Of a stretch of 58,412 nucleotides of DNA, positions 34,942 through 42,995 are shown one piece after another (the first letter of the stretch is position 1; each line of letters opens with the position of its first letter). A program made the translations under genes and the position numbers. The notes below the pieces were generated by a model. That model saw only the letters and a list, made by a program, of their open reading frames with translations, was not told where the DNA came from and did no database searches. Source of the stretch: Actinomycetota bacterium (GTDB lineage: Bacteria > Actinomycetota > Acidimicrobiia > Acidimicrobiales > Ilumatobacteraceae); the NCBI GenBank assembly GCA_009711295.1, contig WLST01000003.1, positions 1 to 58,412 on the forward strand. Direction: 5' to 3'.

Positions 34942-35781
34942 TTAGTGACCTCCGCCTACACAGTGAGGACCTTCTGCTTCTTGACCAGTGGTATTTGTGC
35001 CAATTGGTGGACCGCCAAATACTGCACCCGTATCGATAACGAGAACACCGTTGTTAATTGCTACACCAAAGCGGTCCATGCCTCGTGGAGCTGGTCCACC
35101 CTTTTTCTCACCAACGCGGTTGTACTGCGAGCCGTGACATGGGCATTCAAACCATTGCGAACTTTGGCAGTTAGGAACACGGCAACCAAGGTGCGGGCAC
35201 TTTTGGTACAACGCCACAACACCAGCTTCCATACCGGCATACACAGGGGCTTGCTTGCCGTAAACAGGCTGTGCTTTTGACAGTGCATCTTTCGGGTACT
35301 CAGTTACCCACGCACGTGCTTCTGAAAGATATAAAAACCCTTTGTTGCCGCGAATGGATTGGATGACGTCGTCAATTTTTCCAGCACTGATTTTGGAACC
35401 GAAACCGCCAGAGGCGCCTTTCCACAAAAACCCAACGAGCGAAGCGCCAAATGCACCAAGGCTTGTGCTGAGCATGATGACGGTTGCGCGGTTGAAGAAG
35501 CTACGACGTGTTTCGCCAAGCACTTCTGCATCGGGTGCAACCCATTGCTCAATTTCTGCTGCTGCAGGAATTGCGAGCTCGGTAGATGCTGCAGTTGCAG
35601 CAGCTTCGAATGCGCGACCAGTTGGCACGGATGCCGTTGCACTCTTATCGCGCTTCTTTGTTTCACGCGAAAGTGCGCCGGCGCCACGAACACCAGTTTT
35701 ACGTGATGCAGTAACGAAAACTAAACCACCTAAAACAACAATGGCAGCAACTGCTATGGCGATGATGAGGGAAGTGCTCAT
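34942..35781 (-). CDS. qcrA: Rieske iron-sulfur protein of the cytochrome bc complex
   Basis: The product is 279 residues. The Rieske motifs CPHLGC (ligands Cys195, His197) and CPCHGS (Cys213, His216) bind a [2Fe-2S] cluster, with Cys200 and Cys215 as the usual disulfide pair. An extra Cys205 lies between. Residues 1-24 form a transmembrane helix, then a polar linker, then a twin-arginine motif (TRRSFFNRAT) directly before a second helix, typical of Tat-inserted Rieske proteins. It passes electrons from quinol to the cytochrome c encoded 2 bases downstream. Confidence 0.93.
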   Translation of the reverse strand: MSTSLIIAIAVAAIVVLGGLVFVTASRKTGVRGAGALSRETKKRDKSATASVPTGRAFEAAATAASTELAIPAAAEIEQWVAPDAEVLGETRRSFFNRATVIMLSTSLGAFGASLVGFLWKGASGGFGSKISAGKIDDVIQSIRGNKGFLYLSEARAWVTEYPKDALSKAQPVYGKQAPVYAGMEAGVVALYQKCPHLGCRVPNCQSSQWFECPCHGSQYNRVGEKKGGPAPRGMDRFGVAINNGVLVIDTGAVFGGPPIGTNTTGQEAEGPHCVGGGH

Positions 35782-35791
35782 GATGTGATCC

Positions 35792-36535
35792 TCACAACTC
35801 GAAGAAAATGCCGTCGCGCCATGGGAACGTAAAGTTGAACCCTGGGCCGCGGAAGAACGAACCGATAATGACCAGCACTGCCCAGAACATGAGGTGCACT
35901 GTCATGATGCTGGTAGCAAATTTGCGATCTTCGGGTTTATTCGAAGGATTGCGATCTGTATACGGAGCAAGTATGAGAATGATGATTCCCATTCCAGGAA
36001 CGGTTACACCAGCCACCATGGGGTGGAACATGGTGAGAAGCTCTTGCAGACCCAAGAAGTACCAAGGTGCTTTTGATGGGTTAGGTGTCTGGTTGAAGTT
36101 TGCAGCTTGGAGAAGCGGAGCATTAACCAACCACGAAAAGATGAACAGGAACGCAGTACATGCAAGCGCCGCAACAAACTCAATTCCGAGCAAGTGTGGC
36201 CATGTGTGCACCTTGTCGATAGGTGCTGCTTTTACTTCTTGAATAGAACCTGACTTCACAACAGTCAACAACCGCTGCGTGTGGCCTCCGGGTCCGGCAC
36301 CAACAGGTACGCCGCCGCCAGCAGGGGCGGCAACGACCGCAGCTGCTTTGTCAGCAACCGCAACTGCACCAGCTGATGCTCCACCTGGACGCGCAGCTTT
36401 ACTGCGCTCCAAGAGATGATCGGGAATGCGTGAATCGCTTGGGCTACTGCTTGCAGAGGATGCCGCAGCATCTTCGGCGGTTTTTTCACGAGCAGCTTGC
36501 GCACGCTTCAATAGATGTTCAGGGATCTCAGTCAT
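35792..36535 (-). CDS. Cytochrome b C-terminal half (subunit IV type) with N-terminal motif repeat
   Basis: The product is 247 residues. The C-terminal 140 residues match the subunit IV/PetD half of cytochrome b with about three helices; the Qo-site loop is KAPWYFLGLQELL in place of PEWY, as in several bacterial menaquinol-linked enzymes. The N-terminal 105 residues are an unusual cytosolic extension, Ala/Ser-rich, with the same short motif twice: IPEHLLKRA (4-12) and IPDHLLERSK (37-46). The cytochrome c encoded at 38415 begins with the same motif. It is co-transcribed with the b6 half 14 bases upstream. Confidence 0.92.
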   Translation of the reverse strand: MTEIPEHLLKRAQAAREKTAEDAAASSASSSPSDSRIPDHLLERSKAARPGGASAGAVAVADKAAAVVAAPAGGGVPVGAGPGGHTQRLLTVVKSGSIQEVKAAPIDKVHTWPHLLGIEFVAALACTAFLFIFSWLVNAPLLQAANFNQTPNPSKAPWYFLGLQELLTMFHPMVAGVTVPGMGIIILILAPYTDRNPSNKPEDRKFATSIMTVHLMFWAVLVIIGSFFRGPGFNFTFPWRDGIFFEL

Positions 36536-36549
36536 GGTTCACCTACCTG

Positions 36550-37335
36550 TCACAACGGACCAGAAATGCCGCCGTCTTTACGTACCCGCCAGAAGTGGAT
36601 AGCCATAAAGATGACGATGACGAATGGAAGTAGCAATACGTGGAGCACGTACCAACGCAACAATGTTTCTGCACCAATTTCGACGCCACCCAAAAGCACG
36701 AAGCGCACTTGAGCACCCATGATGGGCGTGTAACCCATCATGTTGGTTCCTACTGCAACGGCCCATAGAGCTAACTGGTCCCATGGCAACAAGTAACCAG
36801 TGAAAGAGAGCAGAAGTGTGAGCGTTAACAACACCACGCCAATGACCCAGTTGAATTCACGTGGCGGTTTGTATGCACCGTGATAAAACACACGAGCCAT
36901 GTGCAAGAACACACTCAACACCATGAGGTGAGCACCCCATCGATGCATATTTCGCACGAGCAAACCAAACGTCACCGAAGTTTGCAGCGTTTGAATGTCT
37001 TGCCAAGCGTTCGCAGTTGTCGGCCGGTAGAAGAACATCAAGAAGATGCCCGTGACCGTGAGCAAAATAAACAAGAAGAATGAAAGCCCGCCTAAGCACA
37101 ATGTGTAGCTGACCTTCACCGCATGTCGCTTCACCTTCACCGGATGGAGGTGATACAGAACCGAGTTCATAATGACGTATGAACGGTTGCGTGGTGAATC
37201 GGTGTAACCCTTGCGGAAGATGGAACCAGGTCGGAAAATGGAACTCCACGCCTGACTACCTTGCACCTGCTGGCCAATTTTTGCAGCGCGATCTTTCAGC
37301 GTTGGAGTGGGTTGATCATCAATCGTTTTTGCCAT
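36550..37335 (-). CDS. Cytochrome b N-terminal half (b6 type)
   Basis: The product is 261 residues and forms the di-heme core of a split cytochrome b. Heme ligands are His131/His145 (spaced 14) and His232/His247 (spaced 15, as in b6). Cys80 in YTLCLGG aligns with the b6f/Firmicutes cysteine that covalently holds the extra heme ci. Other b6-like features are [19 protein letters not shown] and [15 protein letters not shown]. The enzyme oxidises quinol, probably menaquinol. About 70 residues precede the first helix. Confidence 0.94.
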   Translation of the reverse strand: MAKTIDDQPTPTLKDRAAKIGQQVQGSQAWSSIFRPGSIFRKGYTDSPRNRSYVIMNSVLYHLHPVKVKRHAVKVSYTLCLGGLSFFLFILLTVTGIFLMFFYRPTTANAWQDIQTLQTSVTFGLLVRNMHRWGAHLMVLSVFLHMARVFYHGAYKPPREFNWVIGVVLLTLTLLLSFTGYLLPWDQLALWAVAVGTNMMGYTPIMGAQVRFVLLGGVEIGAETLLRWYVLHVLLLPFVIVIFMAIHFWRVRKDGGISGPL

Positions 37336-37346
37336 AAGGGTGCTCC

Positions 37347-37760
37347 TTAGAACCGCATGCCGTAGGCGTAGCCGTGGTTGTTAGTACGTGTATGAGAATC
37401 ACCAGTGCCCACAGGAGCGCCAACTTTCCCTAAAATAATGACGCCAGTTGGGCATCGGTCGACACAAAGTGCACAACGTGTGCACACATCATCGTCGATG
37501 ATGAACATCACGTTGTCAGAAGGGTCGAGTCCTGGCTTTTCAGTACCTTGCGCTTCAGCTACAGCGCTGGGGTCGACCATGTGAATACATTTCCACGGGC
37601 AGATGTCGACACATCCTTCGCACATAATGCACTCAGATTGATCGATATGAATGAACTGCTTTGGCTTAACGGCCTTCGACAAATAGTCGGCGTCGACTTC
37701 TACTAATTGATACTCAGTAGACCAATCGGGCATTGGCGGGTTGGCGTCTGTTTTTGCCAT
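37347..37760 (-). CDS. 2x[4Fe-4S] ferredoxin-type protein in the cytochrome bc operon
   Basis: The product is 137 residues, soluble. Two complete [4Fe-4S] sets: [15 protein letters not shown] and [14 protein letters not shown], separated by a 35-residue spacer. No Tat or secretion signal is seen, so it should be cytosolic. It lies 11 bases before cytochrome b and 8 after the 158-residue membrane protein, so it is made with the bc complex. Classical bc1 and b6f enzymes have no such subunit; it could carry electrons between the bc complex and a soluble or complex I partner. That role is inference. Confidence 0.85.
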   Translation of the reverse strand: MAKTDANPPMPDWSTEYQLVEVDADYLSKAVKPKQFIHIDQSECIMCEGCVDICPWKCIHMVDPSAVAEAQGTEKPGLDPSDNVMFIIDDDVCTRCALCVDRCPTGVIILGKVGAPVGTGDSHTRTNNHGYAYGMRF

Positions 37761-37768
37761 AAGCCCCC

Positions 37769-38245
37769 CTATGACTTCCGCACGAGCGGACGCCCGTAGG
37801 TAGAAGTTTCAATTTCTTTCGCAGCTTCTTTGCCGCGCTTTTGCCACCAAATGAACAAAAACACCATGACGCCGATGTACACGCCGTAAATAGCCACCGC
37901 AACAATGTCGCGAACTGCTTCATATGCAAGCGTAAATGGAAAATGCCCGCCTAAAGCTTTTGGCTTCAAGATGTCGAAAGGTCCGTAGAGAATTTTGTCT
38001 TTACGCCATCCGAGGTTTTTATCGGCATGGTCAATCCATTGGTGGGGCACAACGCCGTATGCCAAGAACATGACACCAAAGGCGTATACCGAACCCAACA
38101 TTGCTTCGCCCCAAGTTAAAGGCGTTCCTGGTTTGCGTCGTTTACCGAAAGGGATGATGACGAGGGCCAAAGCAAGCGTGACAAGAAAGGAGAATATGAA
38201 AGCCTGGTTTACGCCCGGCCATTTGAGAACGTCGATTGCCAGCAT
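37769..38245 (-). CDS. Small membrane protein of unknown function, first gene of the bc operon
   Basis: The product is 158 residues and is not recognised. Three hydrophobic segments (AFIFSFLVTLALALVIIPFG, GSVYAFGVMFLAYGVVPHQW, and VAVAIYGVYIGVMVFLFIWW). The second segment is followed by WIDHADKNLGWRKDKI, with His residues that might be heme or quinone contacts. It opens the operon with a GAAAGG ribosome binding site and precedes the ferredoxin gene by 8 bases, suggesting the two form a pair. Confidence 0.75.
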   Translation of the reverse strand: MLAIDVLKWPGVNQAFIFSFLVTLALALVIIPFGKRRKPGTPLTWGEAMLGSVYAFGVMFLAYGVVPHQWIDHADKNLGWRKDKILYGPFDILKPKALGGHFPFTLAYEAVRDIVAVAIYGVYIGVMVFLFIWWQKRGKEAAKEIETSTYGRPLVRKS

Positions 38246-38414
38246 GGATCTCAGGTTGCCTTTCAGGGGTAGCAGTAGCGCGAAACTTCCGTAGAAACAT
38301 TAGTCACCGCTACGACCAAGAACAGCATTTCTCTCGAGTTCGGTACTTTTCTCTTTTGCACGTTCTCTCGCAATGATTCTGATTTTGCGTGTCAATTGCT
38401 CTATCGTGTTCCGT
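38246..38414. promoter_or_regulatory. Divergent promoter region, bc-nuo operon / cytochrome c
   Basis: This 169-base gap must drive the roughly 20-kb bc-nuo operon leftward and the cytochrome c gene rightward. For the latter, TATCGT (38402-38407) lies 7 bases before GTG 38415, a leaderless pattern. For the former, a TAATGT (minus strand, near 38300) is a candidate -10 but is weak. No Rex-type palindrome is visible. Confidence 0.45.
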
Positions 38415-39239
38415 GTGACTGAGATTCCTGAACACCTCCTCAAGCGCTCCCGTGATCGCAAGTCTGGCGACGGTGCCTCGAGCAGCGACAGCGCGACCTC
38501 TGCAGAAGGGTCAGTTCCTGCAGTTCAAAAGGCCGTAGCACCAGCTAAAACAGCTAAAAATGAGCCTTCCGTGGTTCTCGCCAAGCCCGATTCCCCCCGT
38601 GTTGCCGCAGCAAAAAGCCGCAAAAAAATCCCCTTCTGGGCGATGGCAACCTTAAGCTTGTTGCCTCTCTGGGGCTTCCTTTACGCCATTGCGTTGAAGC
38701 CCGCTGCCAAAGTTGTTGAGGGTCCCCTCGCCGTTGGCAGCCATGTTTACGCTGGGTGTGCCGGATGTCACGGTGCTGCAGGCCAGGGCGGAGCAGGTCG
38801 CATCTTGCACCAAGGCGAGGTGTTGAAGACCTTCCCTCACATTGAAGACATGCTGAACTTCGTCTATACCGGCAGCCAAGCCTATGTTTCTGCGGGAATT
38901 AAGCAATACGGCGACCCGAAGCGTGAAGGTGGAGCCCATGCTCCACTGTCGTATAACGGCAACCCCATGCCACAACAAGGTGAAACTTACGGTGGCGGCC
39001 TGTCTGAGGCAGAAATTCTCGGCGTCGTGTGCCATGAGCGCTACGTCATTGGTGGAGCCGACCCAAAGAGCGAGCAGTGGGCAGAAGAGTACGAAACTTG
39101 GTGCTCACCTGAGTCGGAAATCTTTAAAGCTCTTGAAACGGGCGGCACAACGTTCGATTCCATCTCCAAAGATTTCTCGATGCTGAAGACAAAGCCAAAC
39201 GAAATTGGCACGAAGCCTCGTGCAACTACAGCAAAATAA
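38415..39239 (+). CDS. Membrane-anchored monoheme cytochrome c with IPEHLLKRS N-terminus
   Basis: The product is 274 residues. Residues 4-12 read IPEHLLKRS, the motif also found twice in cytochrome b subunit IV. A basic Ala/Ser/Lys-rich cytosolic segment runs to about 72, then one helix (PFWAMATLSLLPLWGFLYAI), then an outer domain with the heme site CAGCHG (Cys115, Cys118, His119) and a likely Met ligand in NGNPMPQQG. A Cys pair (VVCHERYVIGG... ETWCSPE) may form a disulfide. GTG 38415 is chosen over the open frame to 38373 because of the conserved TEIPEHLL start and the -10 seven bases upstream. It is divergent from the bc operon and probably its electron acceptor. Confidence 0.86.
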   Translation: MTEIPEHLLKRSRDRKSGDGASSSDSATSAEGSVPAVQKAVAPAKTAKNEPSVVLAKPDSPRVAAAKSRKKIPFWAMATLSLLPLWGFLYAIALKPAAKVVEGPLAVGSHVYAGCAGCHGAAGQGGAGRILHQGEVLKTFPHIEDMLNFVYTGSQAYVSAGIKQYGDPKREGGAHAPLSYNGNPMPQQGETYGGGLSEAEILGVVCHERYVIGGADPKSEQWAEEYETWCSPESEIFKALETGGTTFDSISKDFSMLKTKPNEIGTKPRATTAK

Positions 39240-39242
39240 AAA

Positions 39243-39851
39243 CTAGTTTCCTTCGCTAGTACAAGTCACCACATCAATGTGGTCGGTTGACAGATTCAAC
39301 GACACGTTCATATTGCTTGCAAATTTATTAATGAACTCACGTAGCGAAACTGTTGGTGTTGAGCATGTTCGTTTTGTAGGTGTTGCAAGTGGAACAACCC
39401 ATCCATTACTGAGCACTGCAAAGTCGCCGCCATTCAACATGTCGACAACTGGTGGTAATGCGACACGTGTCAACAAGGTTTCACTAGTTGCAGGAGCAAG
39501 TGCAAACCACACCACTGCATCGCCCAACAGCTCTGCAATGAGCACGCAAGCATTTGGGGAAGAAAAATCTGTGCAAGTAATTTCCCCAGGTGTTCCATCG
39601 GCAATATAGACGGTTCGCGCATCATCAAGTGCTAAACGAGCCGTTGAACGTGTCGTTCCTTGAACAACGATCCAATCACTTTCCGCTTGAACTGTATTTA
39701 CTGATGCGATGTAGTTCACAAAGTGAACAACTTTGTTCGCTGATTGAGAAGATGAACCAGAGTTCATGAGCACCGCATAAATAAGAAAGGCAACAACGAT
39801 GGGAATTCCTAATGCTGCGGCAAATCGTGCGCTCAAAAAATTCCGCATCAA
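39243..39851 (-). CDS. Hypothetical membrane-anchored secreted protein
   Basis: The product is 202 residues and is not recognised. One N-terminal helix (FAAALGIPIVVAFLIYAVLM) would anchor or export it. The rest is an extracytoplasmic domain with five or six cysteines (CTDFSSPNACVL, KRTCSTPTV, VVTCTSEGN), suggesting disulfides, and beta-rich hydrophobic segments. Two adjacent ATG codons begin it. It converges on the cytochrome c gene with 3 bases between and lies 6 bases after hemL in the same direction, so it may be the tail of the heme operon. Confidence 0.65.
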   Translation of the reverse strand: MMRNFLSARFAAALGIPIVVAFLIYAVLMNSGSSSQSANKVVHFVNYIASVNTVQAESDWIVVQGTTRSTARLALDDARTVYIADGTPGEITCTDFSSPNACVLIAELLGDAVVWFALAPATSETLLTRVALPPVVDMLNGGDFAVLSNGWVVPLATPTKRTCSTPTVSLREFINKFASNMNVSLNLSTDHIDVVTCTSEGN

Positions 39852-39857
39852 AATTTC

Positions 39858-41222
39858 CTAGTGTTGAACTTGTGCCACTGCACGCTCGGCAGCTCGTGAC
39901 AACTCTGCAAAAACTTCATCGGTATGCGCTAAACCAAAAAATATTGCTTCATATGCACCTGGTGCCATTGCAACACCTTCTTTTAACATTGCGTGAAACA
40001 ACTGCGCATACATTTTTTCATCGGTTGATTTTGCTTCATCGAAATTGTTCGGAAGTTTTTGCGATGCATCGCCATCTTTTCCGATGTACATGCCAACAAG
40101 TGTTCCCACCACAGGAAAATGAGCATTGATTCCTGCTGCTGCACAAATATCGCGCAGTAGCGATGCACCATGACGAGCACGTGCTGAAATTTCCATGTAC
40201 ACATCGTCGGTGAGTTCATTTAATGCTGCAAGACCAGCTGCTGTTGCGAGTGGGTTCCCCGCAAGGGTTCCTGCATGAAAAACTTTTCCTATTGGGGTGA
40301 GAACCGACATAATGTCGCGTCGGCCGCCTACTGCACCAATAGGAAGACCACCACCAATCACTTTTCCAAAGCAGGTGAGATCGGGGCGCACATCGAACTT
40401 TGCTTGTGCACCACCTGTTCCTAAACGGAAACCTGTAATGACTTCATCGAAAATGAGGAGAGCACCAACGCGATCACATTCTTGACGTAATCCTTCAAGA
40501 AAGCCAGGTGCCGGCGCAACAACACCCATGTTTGCGGCCACAGGTTCAACAATGACGGCTGCCACATCGTGAGTGAGGCGTGGCACCACGTTGTACGGCG
40601 CCACCATGGTGTTTGCCACTGCTTCATCGGGAACTCCAGCTGTTCCTGGCAGACCAAGTGTTGCAATACCGCTCCCCCCAGCTACCAACAGGGCGTCGGT
40701 TGCACCATGAAAGTTGCCAGCAAAAGTGACAATAATTTTTCTGCCCGTTGCGCCACGTGCAAGTCGCACTGCAGTACTGGTGGCTTCTGTTCCACTGTTC
40801 ATTAGCCGCACTTGTTCGCAACTTGCCACACGAGTACTGATTGTTTCAGCGAGTTTCATTTCACGCGGTGTAGGCGCTCCGTATGACGTGCCCTCTGTTG
40901 CGGCATGTTGAATTGCTGTTGTGACCGCAGGATGCGCATGGCCCAGAATGATTGCCCCGTAGCTCTGCACAAGGTCGACATACTTCTTCCCTTCAACGTC
41001 CCAAATATGGGCACCGTTTCCACGAGCAACAATGTAGGGAGATCCACCTACCGACTTAAATGCTCGTATGGAACTATTTACGCCGCCAGGGATGACATCG
41101 CTTGAGCGTGCAAAGAGTTTTTCATTGCTCGGCACTCCCTTACCCACACACAATGTGGGCACGCATTGTGCAGCAACGCATGTGGCTTCGTCACAATAGG
41201 GAACGGACTGTACTGAATTCAT
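39858..41222 (-). CDS. hemL: Glutamate-1-semialdehyde 2,1-aminomutase
   Basis: The product is 454 residues from ATG 41222, which overlaps the hemB stop by ATGA. PLP enzyme that converts glutamate-1-semialdehyde to 5-aminolevulinate. Seen: LIPGGVNS-like start (DVIPGGVNSSIRAF), NSGTEATSTAVRLARGATGR, VIVEPVAANMGV, LIFDEVITGFRLG, and the PLP lysine in DLTCFGKVIGGGLPIGA. The first 29 residues are a Cys-containing extension not found in the family. GTG 41135 (VPSNEKLFARS) would give the canonical 425-residue length, and an inverted repeat lies in the extension, so that start is a serious alternative. Confidence 0.93.
   Translation of the reverse strand: MNSVQSVPYCDEATCVAAQCVPTLCVGKGVPSNEKLFARSSDVIPGGVNSSIRAFKSVGGSPYIVARGNGAHIWDVEGKKYVDLVQSYGAIILGHAHPAVTTAIQHAATEGTSYGAPTPREMKLAETISTRVASCEQVRLMNSGTEATSTAVRLARGATGRKIIVTFAGNFHGATDALLVAGGSGIATLGLPGTAGVPDEAVANTMVAPYNVVPRLTHDVAAVIVEPVAANMGVVAPAPGFLEGLRQECDRVGALLIFDEVITGFRLGTGGAQAKFDVRPDLTCFGKVIGGGLPIGAVGGRRDIMSVLTPIGKVFHAGTLAGNPLATAAGLAALNELTDDVYMEISARARHGASLLRDICAAAGINAHFPVVGTLVGMYIGKDGDASQKLPNNFDEAKSTDEKMYAQLFHAMLKEGVAMAPGAYEAIFFGLAHTDEVFAELSRAAERAVAQVQH
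41149..41170. repeat. Inverted repeat at the hemB-hemL junction
   Basis: CACAATG (41149-41155) and CATTGTG (41164-41170) form a perfect 7-bp palindromic pair with an 8-base spacer. It lies just upstream of the alternative hemL start at 41135. It could be a hairpin in the leader of hemL or an operator; if hemL starts at 41222 it is coding. Confidence 0.4.
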
Positions 41223-42211
41223 CGACATAGCCATTCGTGGTTTTCTGCAAACCAGCGAGTGAAGTACGTAAGAATAATGTCTGCTCCAGCACGCCGAATA
41301 GCCGTGAGTTGCTCAAGTGCCACTGTGTCGTGGTCTATCCACCCGTTGGCAGCCGCGGCTTTCACCATGGCATACTCACCACTCACGTGATACGCAGCAA
41401 TAGGTAAATGCGTCATTTCACGTACTGCAGCGATGACATCGAGATACGAAACCGCAGGTTTAACCATCACGATGTCGGCACCTTGGTCGATGTCGGCTTG
41501 CACTTCAACAAGTGACTCACGTGCATTACGAAAATCTTGCTGATATCCCTTGCGATTGCCTCCATTGGCGATGCTGACATCTACTGCATCACGAAATGGA
41601 CCATATAAGCCCGATGCGTATTTCGCCGAGTACGCCATGATGGAAACATCGCTAAACCCGTGAGCATCGAGTGCTTGCCGAATGACACCTACTTGCCCAT
41701 CCATCATTCCACTTGGTGCAACAACTTGTGCTCCTGCGCGTGCTTGTGCAACTGCAATTTTCGCATAAACATCGAGCGTTAAATCGTTATCGACATCGCC
41801 GTTTTTCCCAACGATGCCACAGTGTCCGTGGCTGGTGTATTCATCGACACACAGGTCGGCCATCAGCACTACCTGGCTACCAACAGTTTTTTCCAAACGC
41901 TGCAAAGCAACTTGCACAATTCCTTGTGGGTCAAATGCGCCAGAGCCAACATCATCTTTTTTCTCTGGCACTCCGAAAAGAATGACGCCTCGCACGCCAA
42001 GAGATGCAAGTTCCTGCACTTCTTGTTCCAATGAATCTAAAGAATGTTGAACAACCCCGGGAAGCGATGTAATGGGTTGAGGTGAAGTAATGCCTTCCTT
42101 CACAAAAAGTGGCGCAACAAAATTGCTGGTGTGCAAACGTGTTTCAGCGACGAGTTCTCTCATAGCAGGAGATGTACGAAGCCGACGGGGGCGCGATAGG
42201 GGAAATGGCAC
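41219..42211 (-). CDS. hemB: Porphobilinogen synthase
   Basis: The product is 330 residues. It condenses two 5-aminolevulinate molecules to porphobilinogen. The metal-site segment DLCVDEYTSHGHCG keeps two of three zinc cysteines with Asp at the middle one, a variant common in bacteria. The two Schiff-base lysines are in SAKYASGLYGPFR and VMVKPAVSYLD. The order in the operon is hemA, C, D, B, L. It is 21 bases after hemD. Confidence 0.96.
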   Translation of the reverse strand: MPFPLSRPRRLRTSPAMRELVAETRLHTSNFVAPLFVKEGITSPQPITSLPGVVQHSLDSLEQEVQELASLGVRGVILFGVPEKKDDVGSGAFDPQGIVQVALQRLEKTVGSQVVLMADLCVDEYTSHGHCGIVGKNGDVDNDLTLDVYAKIAVAQARAGAQVVAPSGMMDGQVGVIRQALDAHGFSDVSIMAYSAKYASGLYGPFRDAVDVSIANGGNRKGYQQDFRNARESLVEVQADIDQGADIVMVKPAVSYLDVIAAVREMTHLPIAAYHVSGEYAMVKAAAANGWIDHDTVALEQLTAIRRAGADIILTYFTRWFAENHEWLCR

Positions 42212-42232
42212 AACCGAATGTTATGGAGGTTG

Positions 42233-42991
42233 TTACGCAAAAAGCACAACGAGAGCTGCGCAGATCCCCTCGGGAGTTGGTACTTCTGCCACTGCATGAA
42301 CCTTTAAGCCACGTGATACCGCAACTTTCTGCGTTACAGGCCCTATGACAACAACTTTTCCGGGAAAATCTGTCCCCATGGCCGATACCCAACTACGTAC
42401 GGCACTACCCGATGCAAAAACGACAGCATCACCTTGTTGCACTTCTTTTCGTATCTCAGATGAGGGAACACAATGAACGGTGCGATACGCATTCACCCGT
42501 GTTACTTCCCATCCCTTTTCTGTGAGCCCGGTAGCAACCGTCAAGTCGGCACCTTCACCTTGTACAAGAAGCACCTTGTTGCCCTGTGAGCTACTCGTAT
42601 ACACAGGGAAGCTCTGCACGAGACCTTCTCCGCTAGGAACTGCAGCCTGCAGATCTATTTTCATGCCCGACACATCTTCAATTACTTCTCGGGTGCCATT
42701 TCCTAGAACCGCAATTTGTGGAATGCGCTGAGCGTTGTTGAGTGATTGCTGGAGTGCACTCACCACTCGGCGCGCTCCGTTGGGTGAGCTCACCACTAAC
42801 CAGTCATAAGCACCAATATCGGCCAGCGCTGCATTGCGTGCTGCACCTTGGTCGAGGGGTTCAACAATTTCAATGAGTGGCAACGATATGACATTGGCAC
42901 CCGCAGACCTCAGCACCTCTACTATGGGACCAGCCTGTTCTGCAGCACGTGTCACCACAATCTCGCGACCACTTAACGGCAACGAAGCCAC
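42233..42991 (-). CDS. hemD: Uroporphyrinogen-III synthase
   Basis: The product is 252 residues. It closes and inverts ring D of hydroxymethylbilane. Two-domain HemD fold: LSGREIVVTRAAEQAG at the N-terminus, VVSSPNGARRVVSAL, IAVLGNGTREVIED, VLLVQGEGADLTVATGL, and DAVVFASGSAVRSWV plus VVIGPVTQKVAVSRGLK near the end. GTG 42991 is chosen because GGAAGG lies about 11 bases upstream and it falls 5 bases past the hemC start of stop; the frame open to 43114 runs inside hemC. Family sequence identity is normally low, so the call rests on motifs and the operon. Confidence 0.9.
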   Translation of the reverse strand: MASLPLSGREIVVTRAAEQAGPIVEVLRSAGANVISLPLIEIVEPLDQGAARNAALADIGAYDWLVVSSPNGARRVVSALQQSLNNAQRIPQIAVLGNGTREVIEDVSGMKIDLQAAVPSGEGLVQSFPVYTSSSQGNKVLLVQGEGADLTVATGLTEKGWEVTRVNAYRTVHCVPSSEIRKEVQQGDAVVFASGSAVRSWVSAMGTDFPGKVVVIGPVTQKVAVSRGLKVHAVAEVPTPEGICAALVVLFA

Positions 42992-42995
42992 TCTT

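Noticed and set aside
41186-41202. Rex-like operator near hemB-hemL (TGTGGCTTCGTCACA)
   Set aside because: The half-site spacing is one base short of the Rex consensus, one inner base pair is wrong, and it lies inside the operon, far from a promoter.
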